A stretch of 9,354 bases of DNA, from contig CABRHH010000048.1 of NCBI GenBank assembly GCA_902470695.1, forward strand, positions 1-9,354. The letters run 5' to 3'. The translations under genes were made by a program, and so were the position numbers. Source of the DNA: an uncultured Collinsella sp. GTDB lineage: Bacteria > Actinomycetota > Coriobacteriia > Coriobacteriales > Coriobacteriaceae. Below the pieces are notes generated by a model that had not been told where the DNA came from, did no database searches, and saw only the letters and a program-made list of their open reading frames with translations. Below are positions 1 to 6,380 of the stretch, one piece after another. Position 1 is the stretch's first letter; each line of letters begins with the position of its first letter.

Positions 1-39
1 ATGCGCACCTCCTGTCCGGACGCCCTGCAGCGTCCAACT

Positions 40-390
40 TTTTGTCCGCAGTCCCAAAACAGCTCTGGATGGCCAGAGTTCGCACCCTAGATTTGTCAAT
101 GGCCAAAGTCCGAACCCTAGATTCACCGATGGCCAGAACCCGAACCCTGGATCTTCGGTGGACGGGGCACCTGTCATCACGGCCGTGTCGATGGCCAGAA
201 CCCGAACCCGGGATTCTCAAGCGGACGAGGCGCGCACCCCTACAACCGTACCGATGGCCGAAACCCGCACCCGGGATCCTCAGGCGGTCGGGCCGCGCAT
301 CCCCGCAACCGCGCTGATGGGCGAAACCCGAACCCGGGATCTTCAAGTGGACGAAACCCGAGCTCCGTGCTCGCGCGTGGGGGCAACGTG
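40..390. repeat. Degenerate ~30-bp tandem repeat array 1 (62-63 bp higher-order unit)
   Basis: The motif CGAACCC (or CGCACCC / CGCATCC) recurs at about 81, 111, 141, 203, 233, 266, 296, 329 and a weaker copy at 359, with a very degenerate one near 167-171, so the spacing is about 30-33 bases. From about 127 the units alternate between two types. Type A begins GATGGCC and contains GAACCCGAACCCGGGAT. Type B contains GCGCACCCC or GCGCATCCCC. Together they form a 62-63 bp higher-order repeat. The left end (about 56-78, AAAACAGCTCTGGATGG) matches the core of the two larger arrays at 6381-7060 and 8755-9300, so array 1 looks like a core plus one arm. It lies downstream of the 3' end of the minus-strand regulator gene. 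Both forward frames stay open through it only because the period is close to a multiple of three; I do not call a protein. Function unknown. Confidence 0.85.
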
Positions 391-424
391 AGGCCGGCTC
401 GCCTTGTCGCATCCATCGGCGCAG

Positions 425-1102
425 CTACCGGACCTCCAGCGAGCAGTGCGCGAGCAAGCGCCGCTCATCGACGATGGTGATGGCACCCCGCTGGGTATCC
501 ACGATGCCCTCTTCACGCAGGTGCGATAAGAGCCGCGCCACGCTCACCCGGTTGAGCAGCAAGATCTCCGCGAGCTCCTCCTGCGAGAAGGGGATACACC
601 GAGGACCCGCGCCGTCTGGTGCCACGTCGTGCGCGAGCAGGTAGAGCAGGTTGCACAGCTTCATCAGGGCGCGATGGTGGCCCTGATGGGCGCTCTCGAA
701 GATGAGCAGGTTGACGTAGCGTGCGTAGCTCTCGAGCATGGCCTGCGCAAAATCCGGGTCGCGCCGCAGCAGGTCCTGCACCTGCGCAAGGCGAAACTCC
801 AGGGCCGAAACCGTTGTCACCGCCGTGGTGACCAGCGAGCGCTCGATGGCGAACTGCGTGCGGTGGCATCCGGGGAACACGCTGTTCGCTCCATGGAAAA
901 ACAGGGTCTTCTTCGTGCCATCTTCGTTGTGCAGGGCCGTTTTGACAATGCCGCGCTCGATGTAGTAGACGCGCTCGATGTACTCACCGGGCATCCAGAG
1001 CGCCTCGCCCGCGCCGAACGCGCGGAGCGTGTGGGGAAGCGCCGCGAGCCTCTCGCGGAACGCCGAAAAATCGTTGCGGTAGATATAGCGCGGAGCGATC
1101 AC
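425..1102 (-). CDS. CRP/FNR-family transcriptional regulator
   Basis: A 225-residue cytoplasmic DNA-binding protein of usual CRP/FNR length. Residues about 28-110 form the effector-sensing beta-barrel (FGAGEALWMPGEYIERVYYI, then GIVKTALHNEDGTKKTLFFHG). Residues about 115-160 are the long dimerisation helix. Residues 172-203 are the winged helix-turn-helix (FSQEELAEIL, recognition helix near NRVSVARLLSHL). There is no N-terminal cysteine cluster as in iron-sulfur FNR, so the ligand cannot be read from the sequence. The frame is open from a TTG at 1156, but that codon lies inside the palindrome at 1140-1167. I choose the GTG at 1102, which has AAAGGA six bases upstream. The gene is divergent from the TIGR04076-like gene at 1333, and the palindrome between them suggests that the regulator controls itself and perhaps its neighbour. 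That regulatory role is inferred; the family assignment is secure. Confidence 0.9.
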   Translation of the reverse strand: MIAPRYIYRNDFSAFRERLAALPHTLRAFGAGEALWMPGEYIERVYYIERGIVKTALHNEDGTKKTLFFHGANSVFPGCHRTQFAIERSLVTTAVTTVSALEFRLAQVQDLLRRDPDFAQAMLESYARYVNLLIFESAHQGHHRALMKLCNLLYLLAHDVAPDGAGPRCIPFSQEELAEILLLNRVSVARLLSHLREEGIVDTQRGAITIVDERRLLAHCSLEVR

Positions 1103-1124
1103 GGAGAATCCTTTCGACAGAAAA

Positions 1125-1130
1125 ATTGTA
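1125..1130 (-). promoter_or_regulatory. Possible -10 element of the regulator gene
   Basis: On the minus strand TACAAT (5 of 6 matches to TATAAT) lies 22 bases upstream of the GTG start at 1102. Transcription would begin near 1118, giving a leader of about 16 bases that carries the AAAGGA ribosome-binding site. No good -35 box is visible at 16-18 bases. The palindrome at 1140-1167 would be centred near -35, overlapping the -35 region, a position that would suit autorepression. This is a sequence match only. Confidence 0.4.
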
Positions 1131-1139
1131 TCTGTTTCG

Positions 1140-1167
1140 CCCGTCTGTAACCTCAACTACAGACGGG
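1140..1167. promoter_or_regulatory. Perfect inverted repeat, probable CRP/FNR-type operator
   Basis: CCCGTCTGTA and TACAGACGGG form a perfect 10-bp inverted repeat around an 8-base centre. The inner 16 bases read TGT-N10-ACA, the geometry of CRP/FNR half-sites (TGTGA-N6-TCACA in E. coli CRP). The site lies in the divergent interval between the regulator (start 1102) and the TIGR04076-like gene (start 1333), so it could control both. The poly-T tail expected of a terminator is absent on both sides. The symmetry is directly visible; the identity of the bound protein is inferred from position. Confidence 0.7.
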
Positions 1168-1332
1168 TGTGCCTGATAGGTGAGATGGTGCTTGCGACAG
1201 ATGCAGGGCCGCGCGTGGGCCATACGTTGTGGCGGGGCCGGAACCGAGGGCTGGCGCTCGGCGCGCACGGTGGCGCCCTCCTCGCCATCCACGGGCCTGC
1301 GTGCACCGCAAAACACATCGAAGGGATTGATC

Positions 1333-1758
1333 ATGAAACATCAGTGTAGGGTGACGGTGCTTGAGACCATGTGCTTCCCCGGCCTGCAGCAGCGCTACCT
1401 GGCGGATCCGGAAAGCGGGCCGTGCCCCTGCTTCGCGGCAGGACAGGAGTATCTGTTCGAGCGCGAGAACGGCAAGGACGACTTCTGGCACTTCGGGCGC
1501 GATCTGGACCCGAAGTTCCCCTGCGCGGAGGCGTGGGACTGCATCAGCCGCTACATCTACACGGCGCTGCAGGGCGGCTCGATCATGCACGGCTGGACCG
1601 CCGATGAGCGCCTGATGATCGCCTGCTGCAACGACGGCACGCGCCCCGTGGTGTTCAAGATCGAGCGCATCGATGTGCCTGAGACCGAGGCCGAACGCGC
1701 GTGGCTCGCCGAGCAGAATTTCTCCAACAGCGCGGAGGATGCGTACACGGGGGCGTAA
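1333..1758 (+). CDS. TIGR04076-like cysteine-rich protein
   Basis: A 141-residue protein whose core resembles the uncharacterised TIGR04076 family: N-terminal MKHQCRVTVLE, then PCPCFAAGQEYLFE (residues 30-43), then DGTRPVVFKIERI (101-113) preceded by the conserved Cys-Cys pair (C98, C99). It has eight cysteines (5, 14, 31, 33, 64, 70, 98, 99), many in the family-typical positions, which suggests metal binding or redox chemistry; that is inference, as no biochemical function is established to my knowledge. No signal peptide or membrane segment is visible. The chosen ATG has AAGGGA upstream at suitable spacing; the frame is open from 1180, but no upstream start there has comparable support. The residues after about 114 extend past the conserved core. 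The gene is divergent from a CRP/FNR-family regulator and probably under its control through the palindrome at 1140-1167. Confidence 0.8.
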   Translation: MKHQCRVTVLETMCFPGLQQRYLADPESGPCPCFAAGQEYLFERENGKDDFWHFGRDLDPKFPCAEAWDCISRYIYTALQGGSIMHGWTADERLMIACCNDGTRPVVFKIERIDVPETEAERAWLAEQNFSNSAEDAYTGA

Positions 1759-2175
1759 TTGTCTCCGCGTGAGATGGGCGTGGTCGGCTCTGCCGCGTAG
1801 CTGTAGCGCCCTGTCCATCTGAAAACGAAAATGTGTCCGGTTGCCACCACCGTCAGCGCAAAGGGGTTATGGGTCTAGTTATTGCCTGATAGGCCGCAAT
1901 CCATAAATGCCATGTAGTCCCGCGATCGGTGGCGGAAAGAGAGTATCTATGAGGAGGTCTGTTGCAGGAGACGCAGTGCATGGACAGGGCGTAATGAATG
2001 GGGCGGGGGTGATGCCATGCTGCTGGGGCTGTGCCGCCTCGCCGCGTATCGCCTAAGTAGGTTGCACGGCAGGAACGATAGCATGGTTCCGAAATCTGAT
2101 AAGAGTAGTAGAGGGGAATCTGGGAGACTCGCAATGCCGTTGAGGACGCGGTTTCTGGAGCCACGCAGCCCCTGC
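1759..2175. other. Intergenic stretch without a convincing gene
   Basis: About 420 bases separate the TIGR04076-like gene from the small-gene cassette. Short open frames exist on both strands (for example 2017-2211 on plus and 1853-2164 on minus), but none has a good ribosome-binding site, family resemblance or the GC-rich third-position bias of the flanking genes. I see no tRNA, no clear terminator hairpin with a T-tract, and none of the 30-bp repeats found elsewhere in the window. The stretch is less GC-rich than its left neighbour, like the cassette that follows it. Confidence 0.5.
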
Positions 2176-2181
2176 TATCAT
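2176..2181 (+). promoter_or_regulatory. Possible extended -10 promoter of the small-gene cassette
   Basis: TGC followed by TATCAT is an extended -10 motif (TGn plus 5 of 6 matches to TATAAT). It lies 22 bases before the ATG at 2204, placing transcription start near 2188, just ahead of the ribosome-binding site. The -35 region is poor (TTCTGG), which extended -10 promoters tolerate. The match also argues that the ATG at 2180, inside this motif, is not the translation start. Sequence match only. Confidence 0.4.
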
Positions 2182-2203
2182 GAATACAAGGAAGGGAGCG
2201 AAG

Positions 2204-2473
2204 ATGTCTAGTGCAGTCTTGAGCAACAAGGATGGGTTTACCGTGTTGTCCGTCGGAGGCACGAGGCTCCGCTTTCGCGCGCCTCGTTCACTTGAGTGCT
2301 ATGTTCGAGTCAAGCAGTGGGATAACGGCTACCTCGTTGTGGATGCGAAGTACTCGCACCTTTCTGATCCGGAGGAGGAGTACATCGACCTCACCCCCAT
2401 ACTTGAAGACCTTTATATCGATCCCGAGGTGTTTCTCTCTGCCATTCAGGACGTGGAGGTGTCCCATGTGTGA
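2204..2473 (+). CDS. Small acidic protein, DUF2442-like; first gene of three-gene cassette
   Basis: An 89-residue protein. The C-terminal half (NGYLVVDAKYSH at 41-52, EEEYIDLTPILEDL at 57-70, then DPEVFLSAIQDVEV) resembles the pattern of DUF2442-type small proteins: a hydrophobic strand, an acidic turn, [Y/V]-I-D-L, then a loop and a final strand. This is a pattern judgement, not a domain hit. DUF2442 genes are often next to DUF4160 genes, and the third gene of this cassette looks like DUF4160, which supports the reading. I take the ATG at 2204 because GGAAGGGAG precedes it at good spacing; the in-frame ATG at 2180 has no ribosome-binding site. Its stop overlaps the start of the next gene by 8 bases, so translation is probably coupled. 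The gene is less GC-rich than polA, which may indicate transfer. Function unknown. Confidence 0.7.
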   Translation: MSSAVLSNKDGFTVLSVGGTRLRFRAPRSLECYVRVKQWDNGYLVVDAKYSHLSDPEEEYIDLTPILEDLYIDPEVFLSAIQDVEVSHV

Positions 2474-2699
2474 TCCCCGACAGGTTGCGGACGATTCCAA
2501 CATGATCGTGAACGGATACGCCTTCACCCTTGTTGGAGATGGAAGAGTCCGTGTTCTGAATCTCAATGAACCGGGCTCCGCCGCCGTGCTGAGCGAATCT
2601 GGCGAATTGCTCGAGACGACTATGGATGACATTGAGGTCGCCATAGCTATTGGCTATTATCTGGACAACAGGGAGTTCATGGAGGCGCGTTGTGCCTAA
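2466..2699 (+). CDS. Small hypothetical protein, middle gene of three-gene cassette
   Basis: A 77-residue acidic protein that I do not recognise. Residues 14-55 (IVNGYAFTLVGDGRVRVLNL, then AAVLSESGELLETTMDDIE) look like a compact beta-rich fold. The tail (VAIAIGYYLDNREFMEA) is probably helical and could be an interaction segment. No signal peptide, membrane helix or catalytic motif is apparent. The ATG at 2466 is preceded by TGGAGGTG, which lies within the end of the upstream gene, and the start overlaps that gene by 8 bases; its own stop overlaps the next gene by 8 bases. Conserved small size, acidity and tight coupling to both neighbours would suit an antitoxin-like or immunity-like partner, but that is inference. 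An alternative start at the internal ATG (residue 13) lacks a ribosome-binding site. Confidence 0.7.
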   Translation: MCDPRQVADDSNMIVNGYAFTLVGDGRVRVLNLNEPGSAAVLSESGELLETTMDDIEVAIAIGYYLDNREFMEARCA

Positions 2700-2970
2700 G
2701 TACTTCCAGTTCATGGTTGCGGGGTATTACCTCTATTTCACCTCATTTTGCGTGATTGAATGCATACATGTTCACGCAAGCGACAAAAAGCTGACGGAGT
2801 CCGGTTCGGCGAAGTTTTTCGTGAAAGCAGACGGCGCGACGACGCTTCAGCATCGGGGAAGGCTAACCGACCAAGAGGCCCTCGTTATCCAGAAGTTCAT
2901 CAAGAAAAACTACCGCGAGATGTATCTAAAATGGAAGGAATACAGCTCGGAGGGCTTTTACCAAGAGTAA
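2692..2970 (+). CDS. DUF4160-like small basic protein, third gene of cassette
   Basis: A 92-residue protein fitting the DUF4160 pattern: N-terminal MPKYFQFMVAGYYLYFTS, the conserved HVH (residues 26-28) followed by a short strand (SAKFFVKADG), then GRLTDQEALVIQKFI and an aromatic and charged end (NYREMYLKWKEYSSEGF). DUF4160 is uncharacterised; its genes frequently pair with DUF2442-type genes, and such pairs have the size and organisation of toxin-antitoxin modules. The start is the GTG at 2692, with GGAGG six bases upstream; it overlaps the previous gene by 8 bases, as that gene does with the first. A longer reading from ATG 2650 would overlap the middle gene by 50 bases and has no ribosome-binding site. 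HVH could bind metal or act in catalysis, but this is untested. Confidence is good for the gene, moderate for the family. Confidence 0.75.
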   Translation: MPKYFQFMVAGYYLYFTSFCVIECIHVHASDKKLTESGSAKFFVKADGATTLQHRGRLTDQEALVIQKFIKKNYREMYLKWKEYSSEGFYQE

Positions 2971-3124
2971 ATTCCTGCGTTGCGACCCTGAGTGCCGCGT
3001 GAGCAGGTTCGTTGCCGCATGTGGATTCGATAGCGCGCTACTGCGTGAGATGTTGGTGCCGAACGAACCTCAATGAGTTCGGAAGGCTTGACCGCTTAGA
3101 GGAATCGACTGATATGGCTTTCGT

Positions 3125-3139
3125 GCGGGCATAGCCCGC
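3125..3139 (+). other. Short GC-rich hairpin upstream of polA
   Basis: GCGGGC-ATA-GCCCGC is a perfect 6-bp stem with a 3-base loop in the 267-base gap between the small-gene cassette and polA. No T-tract follows, so it is not a standard intrinsic terminator, though it may weakly end cassette transcription. I see no strong promoter in this gap; TAGACT at 3201-3206 is a weak -10 candidate for polA. Confidence 0.35.
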
Positions 3140-3237
3140 CGGGTTCAGCATGGCTTCGCGTGATTCCCGCGAACTCCTCGCGCATGTCCGCGCGGGCGGG
3201 TAGACTGGTGCTAGCAAACAGCCGGAGAGGAACCCCC

Positions 3238-6009
3238 ATGCCCGATACCCAGCAGACCACCGCGGCCTCCGAGCGCCGTATCATCGCCGTCATCGACGGC
3301 AACTCGCTTATGCACCGCGCCTTCCACGCCGTGCCGCCCACCATGAACGCGCCGGACGGCCGTCCCACCAACGCGGTGTTCGGCTTCCTCAACATGTTCC
3401 TCAAGATGGTCGACGCCTTTGCGCCTGACGGCGTGGTGTGCGCCTTCGACCGCGGCCGCCCGCAGGTGCGCATGGACATGCTGCCCAGCTACAAGGCGCA
3501 GCGCCCACCCATGGACCCCGACCTGCGCGTCCAGTTCCCCATGGTCAAGGAGCTGCTGGAAGCCCTGTCCGTGCCCGTGGTCGAGCTCGAAGGCTGGGAG
3601 GGCGATGACATCCTGGGTACGCTCGCCCGCCGCGGCGAGGAGTCGGGCTGCGACATGTACCTCGTCACCGGCGACCGCGACATGTACCAGCTCGTCACCG
3701 ACCACGTGCACGTGGTATCCACCCGCAAGGGCCTGTCCGACATCGCCATCATGACGCCCGAGAGCGTCGACGACCTCTACCATGGCATCACGCCTGCGCT
3801 CGTGCCCGATTTCTACGGTCTTAAAGGCGACTCGTCCGACAACATCCCCGGCGTGCCCGGCATCGGCCCCAAGAAGGCCAGCGCCCTCATCGCGCAGTAC
3901 GGCAGCTTAGACGAGGTCATCGCGCACGCCGACGAGGTCAAGGGCAAGATGGGCGAGAACCTGCGCGCCCATATCGACGACGCGCTCATCTCGCGCCGCG
4001 TTGCCACCATCATGACCGACGCGCCGATCGAGTGCGACCTGGCTGCGGTGGCGTTCCCCGCGTTCGATGCCGAGGCGGTTTCGGCCGCGCTGGGAACCCT
4101 CGGCATCATGGCCATGCAGAATCGCTTCCTGGCGCTTCTGGGCGATACGTCCGCACCGGCGCAGGCGCTGGAGCTGCCGGAGGCGCTCGTTGCCCGCGCC
4201 GAGGACGCCGCCGGCGTTGCCGAGGCGCTGCGCGAGCTCGGGCGTGCGCTGGCGGCTGGCGAATGGGTGGGCGCTGCACTCGAGGATGACAAGGAGACGG
4301 GCGCCTTGTTCGGCCTTACGCATACGCTGTGGGTGGCCACCTCCGAGCGTCTGCTGGCGTTCGAGGAGCCGGCCGGCGTGCGCGCCGAGGTGCCGTCCCA
4401 GGAGGGTTTTGATCTGGCACACGGCCTGGTGGCCGGCGTGCTGGTGCGCCTGTTCGCCGAGGGCCGCGTGTGCGCGCCCGACACGAAGGCCCTGATGCAC
4501 GAGCTGTCCCCGGTCGATTCGAGCGAGCCGGAGCTCGTCTGCCCGCTCGACGCCAGCCCGGAGCGCCTGTTCGACACCGTGGTGGCGGCCTACCTGCTCG
4601 ATTCGGTACGGTCCGACTTCACGGACGCCTATCTGGCCGACACCTACCTGCAGGCGCCGCTGCCCGCGGTGCGAGGCGAGGCGAGTGCGCCGTCCGACGC
4701 CCCCACCGCCGCGGCGCGCGCGGCCTGTCTGGCGCGTGCGCTGCGCGAGCCGCTGCAGGCGGCGCTTGAGGCGCAGGGCGCCGACGGGGTCTTCCGCATG
4801 ATTGAGATGCCGCTCGTGGGCGTGCTCGCCCAGATGGAGCGCTGCGGCATGTATGTGGACCCCGAGCGTCTCGATGCGCTGGCGGCCAACCTGGGCGCGC
4901 AGATCGATGCGCTCGCCTGCCGCATCCGCGAGCTCGCCGGCGACGACACCTTCAACATCTCCAGCCCCATGCAGCTGTCCCATATCCTGTTCGACAAGAT
5001 GGGCCTGCCCACGCGCGGCCTCAAGAAGACCCAGCGCGGGTACTACTCCACCAATGCGCGCGTGCTCGAGGAGCTTGCGCACGATAACGAGTTCGTGCGT
5101 CTCATCCTCGAATACCGCGAGAAAACCAAGATCAAATCCACCTATCTGGACACCCTGGGGCCGCTGCGTGCAACCGACGGGCGCGTGCACACCACCTACA
5201 ACCAAACGATCACCGCCACAGGTCGCCTGTCGAGCTCGAATCCCAACCTGCAGAACATTCCCACCCGCTCCGAGCTGGGGCATACGGTGAAGACGGCGTT
5301 CTCGGCGGGGGAGGGCTCGGTGTTCGTGGCGGTTGACTACTCTCAGATCGAGCTGAGGCTGCTGGCGCACCTTTCGGCCGACGAGCACCTGGTTCGCGCG
5401 TTCAACGAAGGCGAGGACTTCCACGCCGAGACTGCGGCGCGCGTGTTCGGCGTGCCGGTGGGGCAGGTCACGCCGGAGTTGCGCAGCCGCGCCAAGGCGG
5501 TGAACTTCGGCATTGTCTACGGGCAGCAGGCTTATGGCCTGGCGCAGTCGCTGGACATTCCCATGGCCGAGGCGCGCGGCATGATTGATCGCTATTTCGA
5601 GGCCTATCCCGGCGTGCGCCGCTATCTGGACGAGACGGTCGAGGAGGCCAAGCGTACGGGCTATGCCGAGACCATGTACGGACGTCGCCGGCCTATCCCC
5701 GAGCTCAAGCAGCGGGTGCCGAGTGTGCGCGCCTTCGGTGAGCGTACGGCCATGAACCATCCTATGCAGGGCACGGCGGCCGACATCATCAAGATCGCCA
5801 TGGTGCGCGTGGCCGAGCGCCTGCGTGCGGAGGGCTTTGCGGCCAAGATGATCTTGCAGGTGCACGACGAGCTGGACTTCGAGTGCCCGGCGGGCGAGGT
5901 CGAGCGCCTGGTGGCCATGGTGCGCGATGTCATGGAGCACGTGGCCGAGTTGCGCGTACCGCTCATCGCCGAGGCGAGTTCGGGTGCCACCTGGGCCGAA
6001 GCGAAGTAG
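3238..6009 (+). CDS. polA: DNA polymerase I
   Basis: A 923-residue polymerase that fills gaps and removes RNA primers in replication and repair. Residues 1 to about 290 are the 5'-nuclease domain: VIDGNSLMHRAF (D20), FDRGRPQVRMDMLPSYKAQRP, EGDDILGT, VTGDRDMYQLV and GLKGDSSDNIPGVPGIGPKKA. Residues about 310-520 occupy the place of the 3'-5' exonuclease, but the acidic residues of the three Exo motifs are not recognisable (ALEDDKETG is the nearest to Exo I), so proofreading is probably lost, as in Taq and Bacillus polymerases. Residues about 530-923 are the polymerase: motif A VDYSQIELR (D700), motif B RSRAKAVNFGIVYG (K753, F757, Y761) and motif C QVHDELDFE (D877). I start at the ATG at 3238, preceded by GGAGAGG; the frame is open back to 3160. 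Codon use is strongly GC3-biased, the housekeeping signature of this genome. It appears monocistronic, with repeat arrays downstream. Confidence 0.98.
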   Translation: MPDTQQTTAASERRIIAVIDGNSLMHRAFHAVPPTMNAPDGRPTNAVFGFLNMFLKMVDAFAPDGVVCAFDRGRPQVRMDMLPSYKAQRPPMDPDLRVQFPMVKELLEALSVPVVELEGWEGDDILGTLARRGEESGCDMYLVTGDRDMYQLVTDHVHVVSTRKGLSDIAIMTPESVDDLYHGITPALVPDFYGLKGDSSDNIPGVPGIGPKKASALIAQYGSLDEVIAHADEVKGKMGENLRAHIDDALISRRVATIMTDAPIECDLAAVAFPAFDAEAVSAALGTLGIMAMQNRFLALLGDTSAPAQALELPEALVARAEDAAGVAEALRELGRALAAGEWVGAALEDDKETGALFGLTHTLWVATSERLLAFEEPAGVRAEVPSQEGFDLAHGLVAGVLVRLFAEGRVCAPDTKALMHELSPVDSSEPELVCPLDASPERLFDTVVAAYLLDSVRSDFTDAYLADTYLQAPLPAVRGEASAPSDAPTAAARAACLARALREPLQAALEAQGADGVFRMIEMPLVGVLAQMERCGMYVDPERLDALAANLGAQIDALACRIRELAGDDTFNISSPMQLSHILFDKMGLPTRGLKKTQRGYYSTNARVLEELAHDNEFVRLILEYREKTKIKSTYLDTLGPLRATDGRVHTTYNQTITATGRLSSSNPNLQNIPTRSELGHTVKTAFSAGEGSVFVAVDYSQIELRLLAHLSADEHLVRAFNEGEDFHAETAARVFGVPVGQVTPELRSRAKAVNFGIVYGQQAYGLAQSLDIPMAEARGMIDRYFEAYPGVRRYLDETVEEAKRTGYAETMYGRRRPIPELKQRVPSVRAFGERTAMNHPMQGTAADIIKIAMVRVAERLRAEGFAAKMILQVHDELDFECPAGEVERLVAMVRDVMEHVAELRVPLIAEASSGATWAEAK

Positions 6010-6077
6010 CGTAGACCTTTCTCGTGCGAGCGTGTCGCGATGTGCGTCCGGACCCACGGCGGATGCGACCGCTGTCC

Positions 6078-6345
6078 GGGCGGGGGTTGTCCGCCGGATC
6101 GGCACCGGGTTGGGCGTTGCCCGCCAGCCCGGTGCCCGGGTTGAGGCTGGTGATCGCCCGTCGGCCCGACGCCGGCAACTGTCCGTTGGGCCGGCGCGCA
6201 TTGCCCTACAGGATCCGGCGCTACCCGTTGAGGCCGTGAATCGCCAGCCAGGATGGGGCGGGGGTTGCCCGTCGGCCCGGTGCCCGGGTTGGGACTGATA
6301 ATCGCCCATCGGCCCGACGGACCGATGCTGCCCGTTGGGGTTGGG
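6078..6345. repeat. Irregular GC-rich repeat array downstream of polA
   Basis: GGGCGGGGGTTG occurs at 6078 and 6256, and GCCCGGTGCCCGGG at 6127 and 6275. TGCCCGT/TGTCCGT-type starts recur at about 30-base intervals with irregularities (near 6088, 6117, 6152, 6180, 6266, 6302, 6329). Compound units such as CGCCC(G/A)TCGGCCCGAC also recur. The composition differs from the GGGTTCG units further right, although the period is similar, so this may be a decayed or older outer arm of array 2. No convincing gene is present in 6010-6380; the open frames here are repeat artefacts. Function unknown. Confidence 0.7.
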
Positions 6346-6380
6346 GCCCATTGAAAGCCGGGGTATTTCTGTTCCTGGTC

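Noticed and set aside
42..391. Two overlapping plus-strand open frames in array 1
   Set aside because: Both are explained by tandem repeats with a period near a multiple of three; no start signal.
1103..1156. TTG start at 1156 for the CRP/FNR-family regulator
   Set aside because: The TTG lies inside the palindrome and has no ribosome-binding site; the GTG at 1102 has AAAGGA at good spacing and gives the usual family length.
2180..2203. ATG 2180 as start of the first small gene
   Set aside because: No ribosome-binding site upstream and it overlaps a likely extended -10 motif; ATG 2204 has GGAAGGGAG.
3059..3082. Inverted repeat CCGAAC / GTTCGG after the small-gene cassette as a terminator
   Set aside because: Six-base stem with a 12-base loop and no T-tract; too weak to call.
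3160..3237. Extended polA start at 3160
   Set aside because: The additional 26 residues are not typical of DNA polymerase I, and the ATG at 3238 has GGAGAGG directly upstream.
3907..6351. An 814-codon minus-strand open frame opposite polA
   Set aside because: It is antisense to a certain gene with strong GC3 bias, which keeps the opposite frame open; its composition (His, Arg, Gly, Leu rich) is typical of such shadows.
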